This document shows, in pieces, positions 6,912-16,601 of a DNA stretch of 62,773 nt. Made by a program: the position numbers and the translations under genes. The notes beneath the pieces were generated by a model. It was given only the letters and a program-made list of their open reading frames with translations. It did not search any database and was not told the origin of the DNA. Location: the NCBI GenBank assembly GCA_003858485.1, contig RQYD01000019.1, positions 1 through 62,773 on the forward strand, read 5' to 3'. Each line of letters starts with the position of its first letter. The stretch's first letter is position 1. This DNA comes from Clostridiales bacterium COT073_COT-073 (GTDB lineage: Bacteria; Bacillota; Clostridia; Lachnospirales; Vallitaleaceae).

Positions 6912-9053
6912 TTAACTTATATATTCATGAATACTGCCTTTGGCTGATTTTTTTGAATGATACATAGCTGAGTCAGCCTTGCGTTTTAATTCATCATAAG
7001 AATCCTTATTTGAATAAGTATAGCCACAGGAAGCGCTCATTTGATAAAAATGCCCATTTGTTAAACGGATCGAAGCCTGATTCAGCCTTTGGTGAGTGAT
7101 ATTAATATCATTTACCATGCTTTCTTTGCTGTCATAGTCAAACAGGAAAGCAAAAAATTCATCCCCGGATACCCGGGCGACAAAGGATTTATCCGGATTT
7201 AGCTGGCTGAGGATTTCACCGGCAGTGCAAAGATATAAATCGCCCATTTCATGACCATAGGTATCATTCAGCGTTTTTAAAAAGTCTAAATCCCACATTG
7301 CCATTCCAACTGCTTGACCGGGATGGTCATTTAAATAATCAATTGCCTTTTGAGTAAAAGAGAAACGATTAAGCAATGAAGTCAGCACGTCATGGTCTCT
7401 TTCTTTTTTTATTTGTTCTTGCTCTAACACATAGCTGGTGTAATCTAAAAATACCCGGGTCCGGCCATGTTCCATTTCACGCGATTTTACGCAGATATAC
7501 TTTTGCTGCTGACTGTCAAAATAAATGTCGGTTTGTAGGGCATTGCCGTTTGTCTGACTGCAATAAGAAGAATATAGTTTGAAATTTTGATAAAGTTTTC
7601 TTTCCAGCTCAGCAAATTCTTCCTCAGAAAATTTTAAGACATAATCCTCTGAAAAATCGGTACCCAGTAAAGCCCGGAAAGTACCAAAACCATGAGTGAT
7701 TTTATCAATTTTATCCGTATAGAAAGTCACTAAATTGATCTCACTGGCAATCATGGTATCAGTAATCATTTGGTGAAAGTCTTCCAGATTTTTGTTTTGT
7801 GAGGAAATGGTAGAGGTTAAAATGTCAATTTCAGTAATACCGGTATCAGGCAGACATTTATCCGATTGCGCGAAATCATTGTGCTTAATAGCCGAAGTTA
7901 AAACGGAAATCGGCGATACCACCTGTTTGGTGATGAACAATGAAATGATAACACTGAATAAAATAAATAAAATTACTAAAAACAGGAAGGTTCGGCGTAG
8001 CAAAATGGAATCGTGCATGACTACATTATTTGGCGATAAAGTTAAATAATAGAAGCTAACGGTTGAAAAAGGTACAATTTCGGCTGAAGAATTAATCAGC
8101 CGATTGGCTGAGCAAAAATAGCGCTGGTTGTGGATGGTTGATTCGAAGCTATATTTGGCGGAGTTGCTAAGGCCGGTCAATACAGGGGCTATCACCTCGT
8201 CGAGAGCCTGACGTTCAACCATTGGCATATTATAAGTTACTTCAGAAATGATCTCATATCCTTTGGTGACCCGATCATAATGAATCAATAAACCTTGATG
8301 CGGAAAATTTTCAGGAAAAGCAGAATTTTCCATAATATCGGCAAAGCGGGAGGTAAAAATTTCGACTGCTAAAATACCATATTGTACTTTTTTATAATTT
8401 AAGGGAATGGCATAAAAAAGGGATTCTGTTTGATCGTCCATTTTTAAAACGAAACTCCAGTTACCATGTTCAAATAAATCATAAGAATTAGGATCTTGAT
8501 TTAACTCTTCAATTTGCTTTAAGAATTTTCGGAAGTCGGGATTTTCATCACGGAAGTTATAAGAGAATTTGGTAAATGTGGGCATTACATCAGTTGAGAA
8601 ATCAGGATTGGCTTTAGCAGCCAAGGTGCTGAGTTTGTTTGGGTCTACCCGAAAATGTAAACTGTCCCGTTTGTCAGGGGTTTCAAATAATTCTAAGTAA
8701 ACTCCATCAATATGCAGAGCTGTGCTTTCCTGGACTAAATTGGTGATTATATGATTTTGAATCATTAATGGATATCCAAATTCCAAAGCTTGCAAATATT
8801 CTTTTTTTAAGGCGGAAACGGATTTAGAAAAAACAGATAAATCAGAAAAATGCAGCCACATTTCGTTGTCCATTTGCTTGGAGTCGATGGAAGCATTTTG
8901 CAGGAAAAATCCCCGTGATTGCTCAACTACACTGTCAAAGAGACCAAGCTGAAAAACAAAAAGCCAAAAAATAAATATTTGAAATAAGACCATTAATAAG
9001 ATCGGATAGAGAATTTTCTGTCCGAGAGGGGCCTTTTTACTTGTTTTATTCAT
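6912..9053 (-). CDS. Membrane-bound diguanylate cyclase (GGDEF)
   Basis: 713-aa sensor protein predicted to make cyclic di-GMP from two GTP. A transmembrane helix near residues 15-38 is followed by a large extracellular sensor region, a second helix near 345-365, and a HAMP-like segment. A PAS-like stretch comes next, then a GGDEF domain from about residue 540 with DVLTSLLNR and a catalytic loop RVSGDEFFAF (SGDEF in place of GGDEF, a variant seen in active cyclases). The start is set at the ATG at 9053 because GAGGA precedes it; a frame extension of 22 residues upstream has no ribosome site. It stands alone between a shared terminator and the divergent lepA promoter. A nearby chemoreceptor gene is a plausible but unproven signalling partner. 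Confidence 0.85.
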   Translation of the reverse strand: MNKTSKKAPLGQKILYPILLMVLFQIFIFWLFVFQLGLFDSVVEQSRGFFLQNASIDSKQMDNEMWLHFSDLSVFSKSVSALKKEYLQALEFGYPLMIQNHIITNLVQESTALHIDGVYLELFETPDKRDSLHFRVDPNKLSTLAAKANPDFSTDVMPTFTKFSYNFRDENPDFRKFLKQIEELNQDPNSYDLFEHGNWSFVLKMDDQTESLFYAIPLNYKKVQYGILAVEIFTSRFADIMENSAFPENFPHQGLLIHYDRVTKGYEIISEVTYNMPMVERQALDEVIAPVLTGLSNSAKYSFESTIHNQRYFCSANRLINSSAEIVPFSTVSFYYLTLSPNNVVMHDSILLRRTFLFLVILFILFSVIISLFITKQVVSPISVLTSAIKHNDFAQSDKCLPDTGITEIDILTSTISSQNKNLEDFHQMITDTMIASEINLVTFYTDKIDKITHGFGTFRALLGTDFSEDYVLKFSEEEFAELERKLYQNFKLYSSYCSQTNGNALQTDIYFDSQQQKYICVKSREMEHGRTRVFLDYTSYVLEQEQIKKERDHDVLTSLLNRFSFTQKAIDYLNDHPGQAVGMAMWDLDFLKTLNDTYGHEMGDLYLCTAGEILSQLNPDKSFVARVSGDEFFAFLFDYDSKESMVNDINITHQRLNQASIRLTNGHFYQMSASCGYTYSNKDSYDELKRKADSAMYHSKKSAKGSIHEYIS

Positions 9054-9247
9054 GTATATCCTCGCTTCTGAGTAATCTATTGGCTCCCATATTCGGGAAA
9101 GAAGGAAAAGCAATTCCATTCAGTAGTTGATAGTGTTATCAAAATTCGAGTGCTTCTAAGACTAATAAATTTTATATCGGCAATAATGTGAAAAAGATAA
9201 TCGGTGGATCAGGAAATAATTGTTGGGCTTTTTCTGAGTGGAAGCAC

Positions 9248-9276
9248 TTGAAAAATATGGGATTTCCTATTATAAT
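9248..9276 (+). promoter_or_regulatory. Promoter of lepA
   Basis: TTGAAA (9248-9253) and perfect TATAAT (9271-9276) with 17-bp spacing. Confidence 0.8.
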
Positions 9277-9312
9277 ACAAAAAAGAAATCCCCTCGAGGA
9301 AAGGATAAAAGA

Positions 9313-11118
9313 ATGAAACAAGAGAATATTAGAAATTTTTCGATTATTGCACATATTGACCATGGTAAGTCAACTTTAGCTGACCGGATTATTCAAAAGA
9401 CCGGACTTTTGACAGACAGGGAAATGAAAGCTCAAATTTTGGATACCATGGATTTGGAGCGGGAACGCGGAATTACCATCAAATCGCAGGCTGTGCGACT
9501 GGTATACAAAGCTAAGAATGGACAAGAGTATATTTTTAATTTGATCGATACTCCTGGTCATGTAGACTTTAACTATGAAGTATCACGCTCGCTGGCGGCA
9601 TGTGAGGGCGCGATTCTGGTGGTTGATGCAGCTCAGGGAATTGAAGCGCAAACCTTATCAAATGTATATTTGGCGTTGGAACATAATCTGGAAATTGTGC
9701 CGGTTATTAATAAGATTGATTTACCAAGTGCTGAGCCGCAGAGGGTAATTCAGGAAGTTGAGGATATTATTGGAATTGAAGCAGCTGATGCACCGCAAAT
9801 CAGCGCCAAAGAAGGATTAAATATTGAAGATGTTTTGGAGCAGGTAGTGGCTAAGGTACCGGCACCGTCCGGTGATGTGAATGCACCGCTGCAAGCCCTG
9901 ATTTTTGATTCGCTGTATGACAGCTACCGGGGAGTAATCGTCTTTTGCCGGATTTTTAACGGCCGGGTAAAACAGGGCGACACCGTCCGCTTTATGGCAA
10001 GCGGCAAAGAATTTGAAGTGGTGGAAGTTGGATTTTTTGCACCGGGACAATTTATCAGCGGTGAGGAATTAACTGCCGGCAGCGTAGGTTATATTACGGC
10101 CAGTATTAAGAATTTGAAAGATACCAAGGTGGGAGATACTTTTACTAATTCAGCCAATCCTTGTGCAGAAGCGCTTCCGGGATATAAAGAAGTATTGCCC
10201 ATGGTATATTGTGGCATTTACCCGGCCGATGGAGCAAAATATCCGGATCTGCGGGATGCACTGGATAAGCTCCAATTAAATGATGCTTCACTGATTTTTG
10301 AACCGGAAACCTCGGTGGCACTGGGGTTTGGTTTTCGCTGTGGCTTTCTTGGTCTCCTTCATCTGGAAATTATTCAGGAGCGACTGGAGCGCGAGTTTAA
10401 TCTGGACTTGGTGACGACTGCCCCATCGGTAATTTATCATATTTATAAGACGAATGGTGAAAAGATTGATTTGTCAAATCCGACCGAGCTGCCGGATCCA
10501 TCAATGATTGCCCGAATGGAGGAACCAATTGTCAAGGCTGAGATTTTATCACCCAAAGAATATGTGGGCAGTATTATGGAGCTTTGTCAGGAACGGCGGG
10601 GCGTGTATCAGCATATGGAATATATTGAAGAAAACAGAGCCCAGCTTACTTATGAATTGCCGCTGAATGAGATTATTTATGATTTTTTTGATGCCTTAAA
10701 ATCCAGGACCAGAGGATATGCCTCTCTGGATTATGAGTTAATCGGCTATCAACCATCGAATCTGGTGAAATTGGATATTATGATTAACCGGGAAGTCGTG
10801 GATGCACTCAGCTTTATTGTACATAGCGAAAAAGCCTATGACCGGGGAAGAAAGATCGCCGAAAAACTGAAAGAGGAGATCCCCAGACATTTATTTGAAA
10901 TTCCGATCCAGGCGGCCATTGGCAATAAGGTAATTGCCCGGGAAACCGTTAAAGCTTTACGTAAAGATGTACTGGCCAAATGTTATGGCGGTGATATTTC
11001 ACGGAAACGTAAGCTCCTAGAGAAACAAAAAGAGGGTAAAAAGAGAATGCGCCAGGTTGGCAGTGTAGAGATCCCACAACAGGCATTTATGAGTGTCCTG
11101 AAGCTGGATGAGAAATAG
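9313..11118 (+). CDS. lepA: Elongation factor 4 (LepA), back-translocating GTPase
   Basis: 601-aa ribosome-associated GTPase, the normal LepA length. G1 is [10 protein letters not shown]3 is DTPGHVDF and G4 is NKIDLP. The C-terminal domain unique to LepA is complete, with the GYASLDYEL segment and the [19 protein letters not shown] lysine-rich tail. The start at 9313 is preceded by GAGGAAAGG at good spacing; the upstream frame extension is not needed. It is followed closely by pepC and may be co-transcribed with it. Confidence 0.97.
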   Translation: MKQENIRNFSIIAHIDHGKSTLADRIIQKTGLLTDREMKAQILDTMDLERERGITIKSQAVRLVYKAKNGQEYIFNLIDTPGHVDFNYEVSRSLAACEGAILVVDAAQGIEAQTLSNVYLALEHNLEIVPVINKIDLPSAEPQRVIQEVEDIIGIEAADAPQISAKEGLNIEDVLEQVVAKVPAPSGDVNAPLQALIFDSLYDSYRGVIVFCRIFNGRVKQGDTVRFMASGKEFEVVEVGFFAPGQFISGEELTAGSVGYITASIKNLKDTKVGDTFTNSANPCAEALPGYKEVLPMVYCGIYPADGAKYPDLRDALDKLQLNDASLIFEPETSVALGFGFRCGFLGLLHLEIIQERLEREFNLDLVTTAPSVIYHIYKTNGEKIDLSNPTELPDPSMIARMEEPIVKAEILSPKEYVGSIMELCQERRGVYQHMEYIEENRAQLTYELPLNEIIYDFFDALKSRTRGYASLDYELIGYQPSNLVKLDIMINREVVDALSFIVHSEKAYDRGRKIAEKLKEEIPRHLFEIPIQAAIGNKVIARETVKALRKDVLAKCYGGDISRKRKLLEKQKEGKKRMRQVGSVEIPQQAFMSVLKLDEK

Positions 11119-11170
11119 AAAAACAAAAAGAGGATACCTTAAACATAATTTTAGAAAGAAGGGAATCAAA

Positions 11171-12499
11171 ATGGGAGTAACTAAAGAATTAGTAATAAAA
11201 TTGGAACAGGAATATGATAAAAATCCGGCCAACTATGTCATTGAAGCAGCGATTGCCAAAGTTGGACTGTCTGAAGCGGCAACTAATCAAGATAGTATCC
11301 GTCGGCATGATTTTCAGTTTTCTGATAAAACTTTACGCGGCCAGATGACTAATCAAAAAGCAAGTGGTCGCTGCTGGATTTTTGCAGCCCTCAATGCCGC
11401 CCGGGTTGCGGCCATGAAAAAACATAATATTGAGAGCCTGGAATTTTCACAGACTTATATTTTTTTCTGGGATAAACTGGAGCGCTCGAATTACTTTTTA
11501 GAAAGCATCATAGAAACGGTACAGGAGGAGCTGACTTCACGTTTGCTGGCCCATTTACTGGCTACCCCGATTCAGGATGGCGGACAATGGGACATGGTGG
11601 CCGGTTTATTTGAAAAATATGGAATTGTGCCTAAAGAAGCCATGCCGGATACTTTTCATTCAACCGCCAGTGCGGATTTAAATAAATTATTAAATAGTTA
11701 TTTGCGCTATTTTGCCTTGGAAATCAGAAAAGCGGCAGCCAATGGAGCAACGACTGCTGAACTGAAAGATTTAAAAGAAAAGCAGCTGTCAACGGTGTAT
11801 AATCTTTTGGTGAAGGCTTTTGGTAAACCGCCGGTCAAAGTTAGATATGAGTTCGAAAATAAAGAAAAAGAATTTTGCCGTTTGCCGGAAATGACTCCGC
11901 AAGATTTTTTTGCAGAAATGGTTGGCTGGAAGTTGGAGGATAAAATCAGTGTAATCAATGCGCCGACTGAGGATAAACCTTATGGCAGAGCTTATACTGT
12001 TAAATTCCTGGGCTCAATCAAGGGCTTGCGTCCGATCTGCTATGTTAATACACCAATTGAAGTATTAAAATCGGCTGCGATTGCGGCCATCAAAGATGGT
12101 GAACCGGTTTGGTTTGGCTGTGATATGGGCCAGCAAATTGGTCGTGATAATGGCTTAATGGACCATGAGTTATATCGTTTTGAAACAGTAGTGGGAACGA
12201 TGCTGCCATGGACAAAGGGAGAACGCTTAACTCATGGTGAAAGCTGCCTGACCCATGCGATGGTTTTTACCGGAGTCAATCTTGATGATGAGGGCAACCC
12301 AATAAATTGGCAGGTCGAAAATTCATGGGGGAAAGAGCGTGGTCAAGAAGGAGTTTTTTCAATGAGTGATCAGTGGTTCAGCGAATTTGTCTATCAGATC
12401 ATGATTGACAAGAAATATGTGGATGCCAAATGGCTGGAGGCACTGACCCAGCCTGTTATTGAACTGGAACCATGGGACCCGATTGGCACCTTGGCATAA
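11171..12499 (+). CDS. pepC: Aminopeptidase C (bleomycin-hydrolase family, C1B)
   Basis: 442-aa cytoplasmic cysteine aminopeptidase. The catalytic triad is visible: Cys68 in SGRCWIFAALN, the histidine in CLTHAMVFTGV and the asparagine in VENSWG. The NQ just before the Cys segment supplies the oxyanion glutamine. GAAGGG seven bases ahead of the ATG at 11171 fixes the start. It follows lepA after about 50 bp with no terminator between them. It processes short peptides; no special context is visible. Confidence 0.95.
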   Translation: MGVTKELVIKLEQEYDKNPANYVIEAAIAKVGLSEAATNQDSIRRHDFQFSDKTLRGQMTNQKASGRCWIFAALNAARVAAMKKHNIESLEFSQTYIFFWDKLERSNYFLESIIETVQEELTSRLLAHLLATPIQDGGQWDMVAGLFEKYGIVPKEAMPDTFHSTASADLNKLLNSYLRYFALEIRKAAANGATTAELKDLKEKQLSTVYNLLVKAFGKPPVKVRYEFENKEKEFCRLPEMTPQDFFAEMVGWKLEDKISVINAPTEDKPYGRAYTVKFLGSIKGLRPICYVNTPIEVLKSAAIAAIKDGEPVWFGCDMGQQIGRDNGLMDHELYRFETVVGTMLPWTKGERLTHGESCLTHAMVFTGVNLDDEGNPINWQVENSWGKERGQEGVFSMSDQWFSEFVYQIMIDKKYVDAKWLEALTQPVIELEPWDPIGTLA

Positions 12500-12555
12500 A
12501 GACTTAAAGTGGCTCTGGAATTGAGATTGATATCCCTTATCAATTAGTTAAAATG

Positions 12556-12584
12556 TTGACAATCTTAAAAAACTGTGCTATATT
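12556..12584 (+). promoter_or_regulatory. Promoter of rubrerythrin
   Basis: TTGACA (12556-12561) and TATATT (12579-12584) with 17-bp spacing. It leaves a leader of about 140 nt before the start codon. Confidence 0.8.
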
Positions 12585-12633
12585 AAATCCAGGTTAAATC
12601 TTTTTTGAATTTTCTGAATTGCCCGAAGCGGAA

Positions 12634-12720
12634 ATGATGGAGAATTTAAGAAATGGAGTTGGTTACTCCCAGGCAGGAAAGGTTAATGAAAATTATGCCG
12701 GATCAGGCATAAAGGATTGA
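12634..12720 (+). CDS. Possible 28-residue leader peptide before rubrerythrin
   Basis: An ATG-initiated frame of 29 codons inside the rubrerythrin leader. Its TGA stop immediately precedes and touches the AAGGAGG ribosome site of rbr. The frame starts MMENLRNGVGYS. Only a weak GAAGCGGA lies before it. It may be chance; if translated it could couple to rbr expression. Confidence 0.25.
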   Translation: MMENLRNGVGYSQAGKVNENYAGSGIKD

Positions 12721-12732
12721 AGGAGGTTTATT

Positions 12733-13320
12733 ATGGCCAGTTTAAAAGGTACAAAAACAGCAGAAAATTTGTTAAAGGCATTTGCCGGTGAATCACAAGC
12801 CCGGAATCGCTATACTTATTATGCGGGTATTGCCAAAAAGGAAGGATTTATACAAATTTCCAATATTTTTACAGAAACTGCTAATAATGAGAAAGAACAT
12901 GCCGAAGTATTCTATAAGCATTTAGCAAATGATTTCAAAGATGAGATGATTGAAATCAATGGTGCATGTTATCCGATTGCATTGGGCAATACCTTGGAGA
13001 ATTTGATTTCGGCGGCTAACGGTGAACAGGAAGAATGGACCGAGCTTTATCCGGAGTTTGCCAAAGTTGCGGAAGAGGAAGGATTTAAGGCTGTGGCTGC
13101 ATCTTTCCGCTTGATTGCTGAAATTGAAAAGCATCATGAAGAAAGATATCGCAAATTGGCAGATAATGTGGAAAAGCAGCAAGTGTTCACCAAAACTGAA
13201 GAAAAAATGTGGATTTGCAGCAATTGTGGGTATATTACCACAGGTACTTCCGCTCCCAAAATTTGTCCGGCTTGTAAACATGCGCAAGAATATTTTGAGC
13301 TTTTCGTAGAGGAATTCTAA
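12733..13320 (+). CDS. rbr: Rubrerythrin
   Basis: 195-aa peroxide-reducing non-haem iron protein of anaerobes. The N-terminal ferritin-like four-helix domain carries the di-iron ligands in [18 protein letters not shown] and [10 protein letters not shown]. The C-terminal rubredoxin domain has two knuckles, WICSNCGY and ICPACKH, for one Fe(SCys)4 site. AAGGAGG precedes the ATG. It is a single-gene unit with its own promoter, leader and terminator. Peroxide-responsive control (PerR) is usual for the family, but I do not see a clear PerR box. Confidence 0.97.
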   Translation: MASLKGTKTAENLLKAFAGESQARNRYTYYAGIAKKEGFIQISNIFTETANNEKEHAEVFYKHLANDFKDEMIEINGACYPIALGNTLENLISAANGEQEEWTELYPEFAKVAEEEGFKAVAASFRLIAEIEKHHEERYRKLADNVEKQQVFTKTEEKMWICSNCGYITTGTSAPKICPACKHAQEYFELFVEEF

Positions 13321-13422
13321 GCACAAATCATTCCTTGTTACCGATGTAAGTAGGGCAAAATAGTGAGGCGCTATCGGCGATACCGGATTATCATATTTGG
13401 ATGGAATAAAGACTAGTAATTA

Positions 13423-13490
13423 AAAGGGAATTTCTTAATTAAATGTAGAGAAGTCAATTCGATACAGACAATAATAGAAATTCCTTTTTT
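13423..13490 (+). terminator. Terminator after rubrerythrin
   Basis: AAAGGGAATTTCT (13423-13435) and AGAAATTCCTTTTTT (13476-13490) can pair across a 40-nt loop and end in a T run. The long loop makes it less certain. Confidence 0.5.
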
Positions 13491-13736
13491 ATGTGTTTTT
13501 TTTAAAGATTTTTGCACGAAAAACTCAAAGTGTCAGGTTTTGAGGGTGAAAAACATGGGCGCTTCACTGTCAGACAATTGATTTTGCTAAACAAAGTCCA
13601 TGTTCACAGGGCAATCGGCTTACGGAGTGTCGGGGAACTACAATGAGTGATTTAGTATAAGCACTTATTTGGATGGAAGTAACAATTGATAAAGGATAAA
13701 TTTCAAGCAAATGGATAAAATAAGGAGGAATGAAAT
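13491..13736. other. Leader region of the chemoreceptor gene
   Basis: No gene. Several short inverted repeats are visible: CTCAAA/TTTTGAG near 13525, ACATGG/CCATGT at about 13553 and 13599, and AGTG/CACT near 13645. The segment CACAGGGCAAT faintly recalls a cyclic di-GMP riboswitch core, but the second half of that motif is missing. I do not call a riboswitch. Confidence 0.35.
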
Positions 13737-15215
13737 ATGTTAGGGATTGGATCAGGCAATAAAGATATTCAGGCATTAAACCAAATTGTACGCGAGAATT
13801 TAAAGGGCAATTATCCGCCGGAACCGCATTTTGCTAATACAAAGCAACAGGAAATTTATAATTTATTCAAAATCAATGCAGGACTGCAAACTCAGAATAA
13901 TGGCTTACTGCTTGAACTGATCAAGGGCATTTCCGGATTAAGCAATCTGGAAGTAAAAATTATTTATATTGCCAACCAATTGGCGGAAGTGGCTTCTAAA
14001 TTGGCAGATTCCAATTTGGCCAATATGTCAGTGGTGGAGGAAACTTCAGCCGGAGTTACAGAAATTGGCGAAGTGGTAGAAAAAAGTGCTGAAATTATGG
14101 AACAGGTAATCGGTAAATCAGAACGTCTGCTCAGCATTAGTCAAGAAAATAAGAAAAATGTCAATCAAATTATTAATATTAAACAGGTCGTATCCCAGAA
14201 TTCCTCCGATATGGGACAAAAAATCGGAGTCTTAAAGCAGACGGCTGATGATGTGGATCAGATCGTCAAAGGGGTACAGGCAATTGCCGAGCAAACGAAC
14301 CTCCTGGCTTTAAATGCCAGTATTGAGGCTGCCAGAGCCGGTGAGCAGGGAAGAGGCTTTGCGGTTGTAGCTGAAGAAATCAGAAAACTGGCAGAAAGCA
14401 CACAGGGGAAATTAAAAGAAATGCAGGCATTTACTACCACTATTCGCAATGCCAGTGATGAAGGAATTGTCAGTGTCGAGCAAACGATCTCCTCAATTCA
14501 GGACATGGAAGAAAACATTGAAAGTATTCAGCAGACAGTGGAACTGAATGTAGAACATGCCGAATTTACTTTAGATAATATCAAACATTTGTCAGAATTG
14601 ATTGTCAATCTTAACCGGGCTACTCAGGAGATCACAGCCGCTATTAATACAGTGGCCGAAGAAACAGAGGCCATCAGTCACCAGTCGGTACTTTTGTCGG
14701 AGCGAGCTCAGGAGGCCAAAGGCTATGCCGGCAATATTTCGGAGATGGACGATACCATTTCGGCGACAGCTCATTATTTGGTGGAGGTGCAAAATCAGGG
14801 AATTGCCCCGCTGACCAATCAAACTTTTATTGATATTGTCAGAAACGCTCTGGATTCGCATGATATTTGGTTAAATACACTGGAAGAAGTGGTTAACAGT
14901 GGTGAGATTCGCCCGATTCAGGCTAATGGCAATAAATGTGCATTTGGACATTTTTATCGCTCTTTAAAAATTGAGGCTAAAGAAATTAAAAAGGATTGGG
15001 ATGACATTGATGATGTCCATATGCGTCTGCATGCCAAGGCCTATGCGATTGAAGAAGCGTTGCGTGAAGGCGATACCGGTGGTGCTCAAAATGAGCTGGC
15101 AAAAGCCAAAGAACTCTCCCGTGATATAATGGCACGCTTAGAGAAGATTTTGGGTAAAGTCAAAGACATGGAAAAGCAGGGGATTCGGGTATTTCCAACT
15201 CCGGAATTGGGGTAG
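13737..15215 (+). CDS. Soluble methyl-accepting chemotaxis protein with CZB zinc-sensing domain
   Basis: 492-aa cytoplasmic chemoreceptor; I see no transmembrane helix. The signalling hairpin tip is recognisable near residues 178-210 ([20 protein letters not shown], then [16 protein letters not shown]). It is flanked by long coiled coils with heptad repeats. The C-terminal 120 residues form a chemoreceptor zinc-binding domain. Its ligand set is His in DSHDIWL, Cys in CAFGHFY and two His in [10 protein letters not shown], matching the family's three-His one-Cys site. CZB domains sense zinc or oxidants such as hypochlorous acid. AGGAGG precedes the ATG. No chemotaxis kinase genes adjoin it, so it must act with proteins encoded elsewhere. 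Confidence 0.92.
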   Translation: MLGIGSGNKDIQALNQIVRENLKGNYPPEPHFANTKQQEIYNLFKINAGLQTQNNGLLLELIKGISGLSNLEVKIIYIANQLAEVASKLADSNLANMSVVEETSAGVTEIGEVVEKSAEIMEQVIGKSERLLSISQENKKNVNQIINIKQVVSQNSSDMGQKIGVLKQTADDVDQIVKGVQAIAEQTNLLALNASIEAARAGEQGRGFAVVAEEIRKLAESTQGKLKEMQAFTTTIRNASDEGIVSVEQTISSIQDMEENIESIQQTVELNVEHAEFTLDNIKHLSELIVNLNRATQEITAAINTVAEETEAISHQSVLLSERAQEAKGYAGNISEMDDTISATAHYLVEVQNQGIAPLTNQTFIDIVRNALDSHDIWLNTLEEVVNSGEIRPIQANGNKCAFGHFYRSLKIEAKEIKKDWDDIDDVHMRLHAKAYAIEEALREGDTGGAQNELAKAKELSRDIMARLEKILGKVKDMEKQGIRVFPTPELG

Positions 15216-15237
15216 AAAATAGAAAATAAGAAAAAAG

Positions 15238-15271
15238 CCATCTGTCGGTGCTCTTGACAGATGGTTTTTTT
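15238..15271 (+). terminator. Terminator of the chemoreceptor gene
   Basis: CCATCTGTC and GACAGATGG form a perfect 9-bp stem with a 9-nt loop, followed by seven T. Confidence 0.92.
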
Positions 15272-15307
15272 GCGGGAAATTTCATATGATATTAAAGCCG
15301 CTGAGGA

Positions 15308-15571
15308 ATGGTGCAAATTATTTTATATATCTTGATATCTGTGACAAAATTGGGAATAATTTTGGGGCAAACACTACTTTATATTCTCTCACTTCCTTGT
15401 AGTTTTTTGTATTTTAAGAATTTATGGTCAGAAGCCAGCGAAAAATGCAGACACCAGACAGGAACAGAAATGGATAAAATCCTTAGAATGGATGGCATAA
15501 AAGGGAAACTATGGCCTGATATCTATATAGTACCAAAAAAGATTTGCTCACTTATGAAACAAAGGAAATAG
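15308..15571 (+). CDS. Doubtful 87-residue hydrophobic ORF
   Basis: An ATG frame whose first 35 residues are strongly hydrophobic, ending in a basic tail. GAGGA directly abuts the ATG, which is too close for a good ribosome site. No family is recognised. It lies before the promoter of the LytTR operon, where one might hope for a signal-peptide gene, but nothing in it resembles AgrB or AgrD. Treat it as possible chance. Confidence 0.2.
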   Translation: MVQIILYILISVTKLGIILGQTLLYILSLPCSFLYFKNLWSEASEKCRHQTGTEMDKILRMDGIKGKLWPDIYIVPKKICSLMKQRK

Positions 15572-15590
15572 TGTGAAGACGGCACAGCAT

Positions 15591-15619
15591 TTGAAATATG
15601 TTTGAAAATTTAGTATACT
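15591..15619 (+). promoter_or_regulatory. Promoter of the LytTR two-component operon
   Basis: TTGAAA (15591-15596) and TATACT (15614-15619) with 17-bp spacing. The transcript would carry a leader of about 260 nt that contains the first inverted-end element. Confidence 0.75.
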
Positions 15620-15637
15620 GGAAAAGATAAGAAAGAA

Positions 15638-15863
15638 CTCAATTTTCCCACATTCCCCGGAACAGTCTTTTTTGGCATGTGCTACACAGCAAGTTGCGAA
15701 AGCAGGTGCAACCGCAAGCCACCTTACGAAGTAAGTGGCGAAAGGCGGGTTCCTACCCGGACAGAAAAGCCGTGGAGGTATGTCCGACCGCAATCTGGTG
15801 CCGCCAGCTTAAAAAAAGGGGGGGCCATTTCACCAGTCCTCAAAAGACGGCGAAAAAGTTGAG
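15638..15863 (+). repeat. Inverted-end element, copy 1 (226 bp)
   Basis: Begins CTCAATTTTCCCAC and ends GGCGAAAAAGTTGAG, the two ends being imperfect inverted repeats of each other. The interior is markedly more GC-rich than its surroundings. It contains the hairpin GCCACCTTAC-GAA-GTAAGTGGC (15718-15739), preceded by AACCGCAA. It has no coding frame I believe. A second copy lies at 16602-16839, and single left ends occur at 3081 and 36301. It resembles a miniature inverted-repeat element or a structured RNA; no target-site duplication is evident. Confidence 0.6.
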
Positions 15864-15881
15864 CAATGGAAAGGAAAGCGT

Positions 15882-16598
15882 ATGTATATAGCAATTTGTG
15901 ATGACAGTGCAATCATCAGGCAGGAGATGGAGCAAATACTTTGGCGCTATCAGACCCAGACAAATAGGGAAGTAACCTACCACTGCTTTGCTTCGGGGGA
16001 GGAATTGCAGGCAAAGATAGAGGAAGTTGGCGGCGTTGACCTTATTTTACTGGATATTGAAATGAATCAAGTCAGTGGTGTAGAGCTTGGCAGATGGCTA
16101 CGGGATGAGAAAAAGGATCATTTGACAGAAATTGTCTATATTTCCGGCAAAGAGGGATATGAAATGCAACTGTTTGAGGTGCATCCGCTGCATTTTTTGC
16201 GAAAGCCGGTCCAATATGAGAAATTGGCTAAAGTGCTGGATATTGCTTATGAGCGATTACTCAGCGGTAATAAAAAGTTTTGCTATAAGATCGGTAATGA
16301 TATTTGTTATGCTGTAATTAAGGATATTTTATATTTTGAAAGCAATGGCAAAAAGATTAAGATGATGACCAGACAAGGGATGGTTGAGTTTGCAGACACA
16401 TTAGCCCGGATTGAAACGGAGCTGGCCGACTACTCTTTTCTACAGCCGCATCGGGCATATCTGGTGAATTATTATGCAATAGAGAAAATCCGGGGCTGCA
16501 ATATCCGCCTGCATGGCATAGAAACATCAATTCCCATTAGTCGTCTGCGGAGAGCAGATTTTAGCCGGAAGATTATGAATATAGAAAAAGAATTATAA
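15882..16598 (+). CDS. LytTR response regulator (AgrA type)
   Basis: 238-aa two-component regulator. The receiver domain (residues 1-120) has the acidic pair in CDDS, phospho-acceptor Asp58 in LILLDIEM and the conserved Lys in FLRKPV. The C-terminal LytTR DNA-binding domain (about 140-236) shows ILYFESNGKKIKM and FLQPHRAYLVN, its usual landmarks. AAAGGAAAG precedes the ATG. It forms an operon with the kinase gene 290 bp downstream, interrupted by an inverted-end element. Two downstream promoters carry paired direct repeats of the type bound by LytTR proteins, which are its likely targets. Confidence 0.93.
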   Translation: MYIAICDDSAIIRQEMEQILWRYQTQTNREVTYHCFASGEELQAKIEEVGGVDLILLDIEMNQVSGVELGRWLRDEKKDHLTEIVYISGKEGYEMQLFEVHPLHFLRKPVQYEKLAKVLDIAYERLLSGNKKFCYKIGNDICYAVIKDILYFESNGKKIKMMTRQGMVEFADTLARIETELADYSFLQPHRAYLVNYYAIEKIRGCNIRLHGIETSIPISRLRRADFSRKIMNIEKEL

Positions 16599-16601
16599 TT
16601 A

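Noticed and set aside
12922-13326. Minus-strand 134-codon frame opposite rubrerythrin
   Set aside because: Shadow of the rubrerythrin gene, which is unmistakable on the plus strand.
13590-13640. Cyclic di-GMP-I riboswitch suggested by CACAGGGCAAT
   Set aside because: The matching second strand of the core (ACGCAAAGC-like) and the tetraloop receptor are absent.
15677-15891. Plus-strand frames inside inverted-end element 1
   Set aside because: They lie wholly in the repeat, have no ribosome site and no counterpart in element 2.
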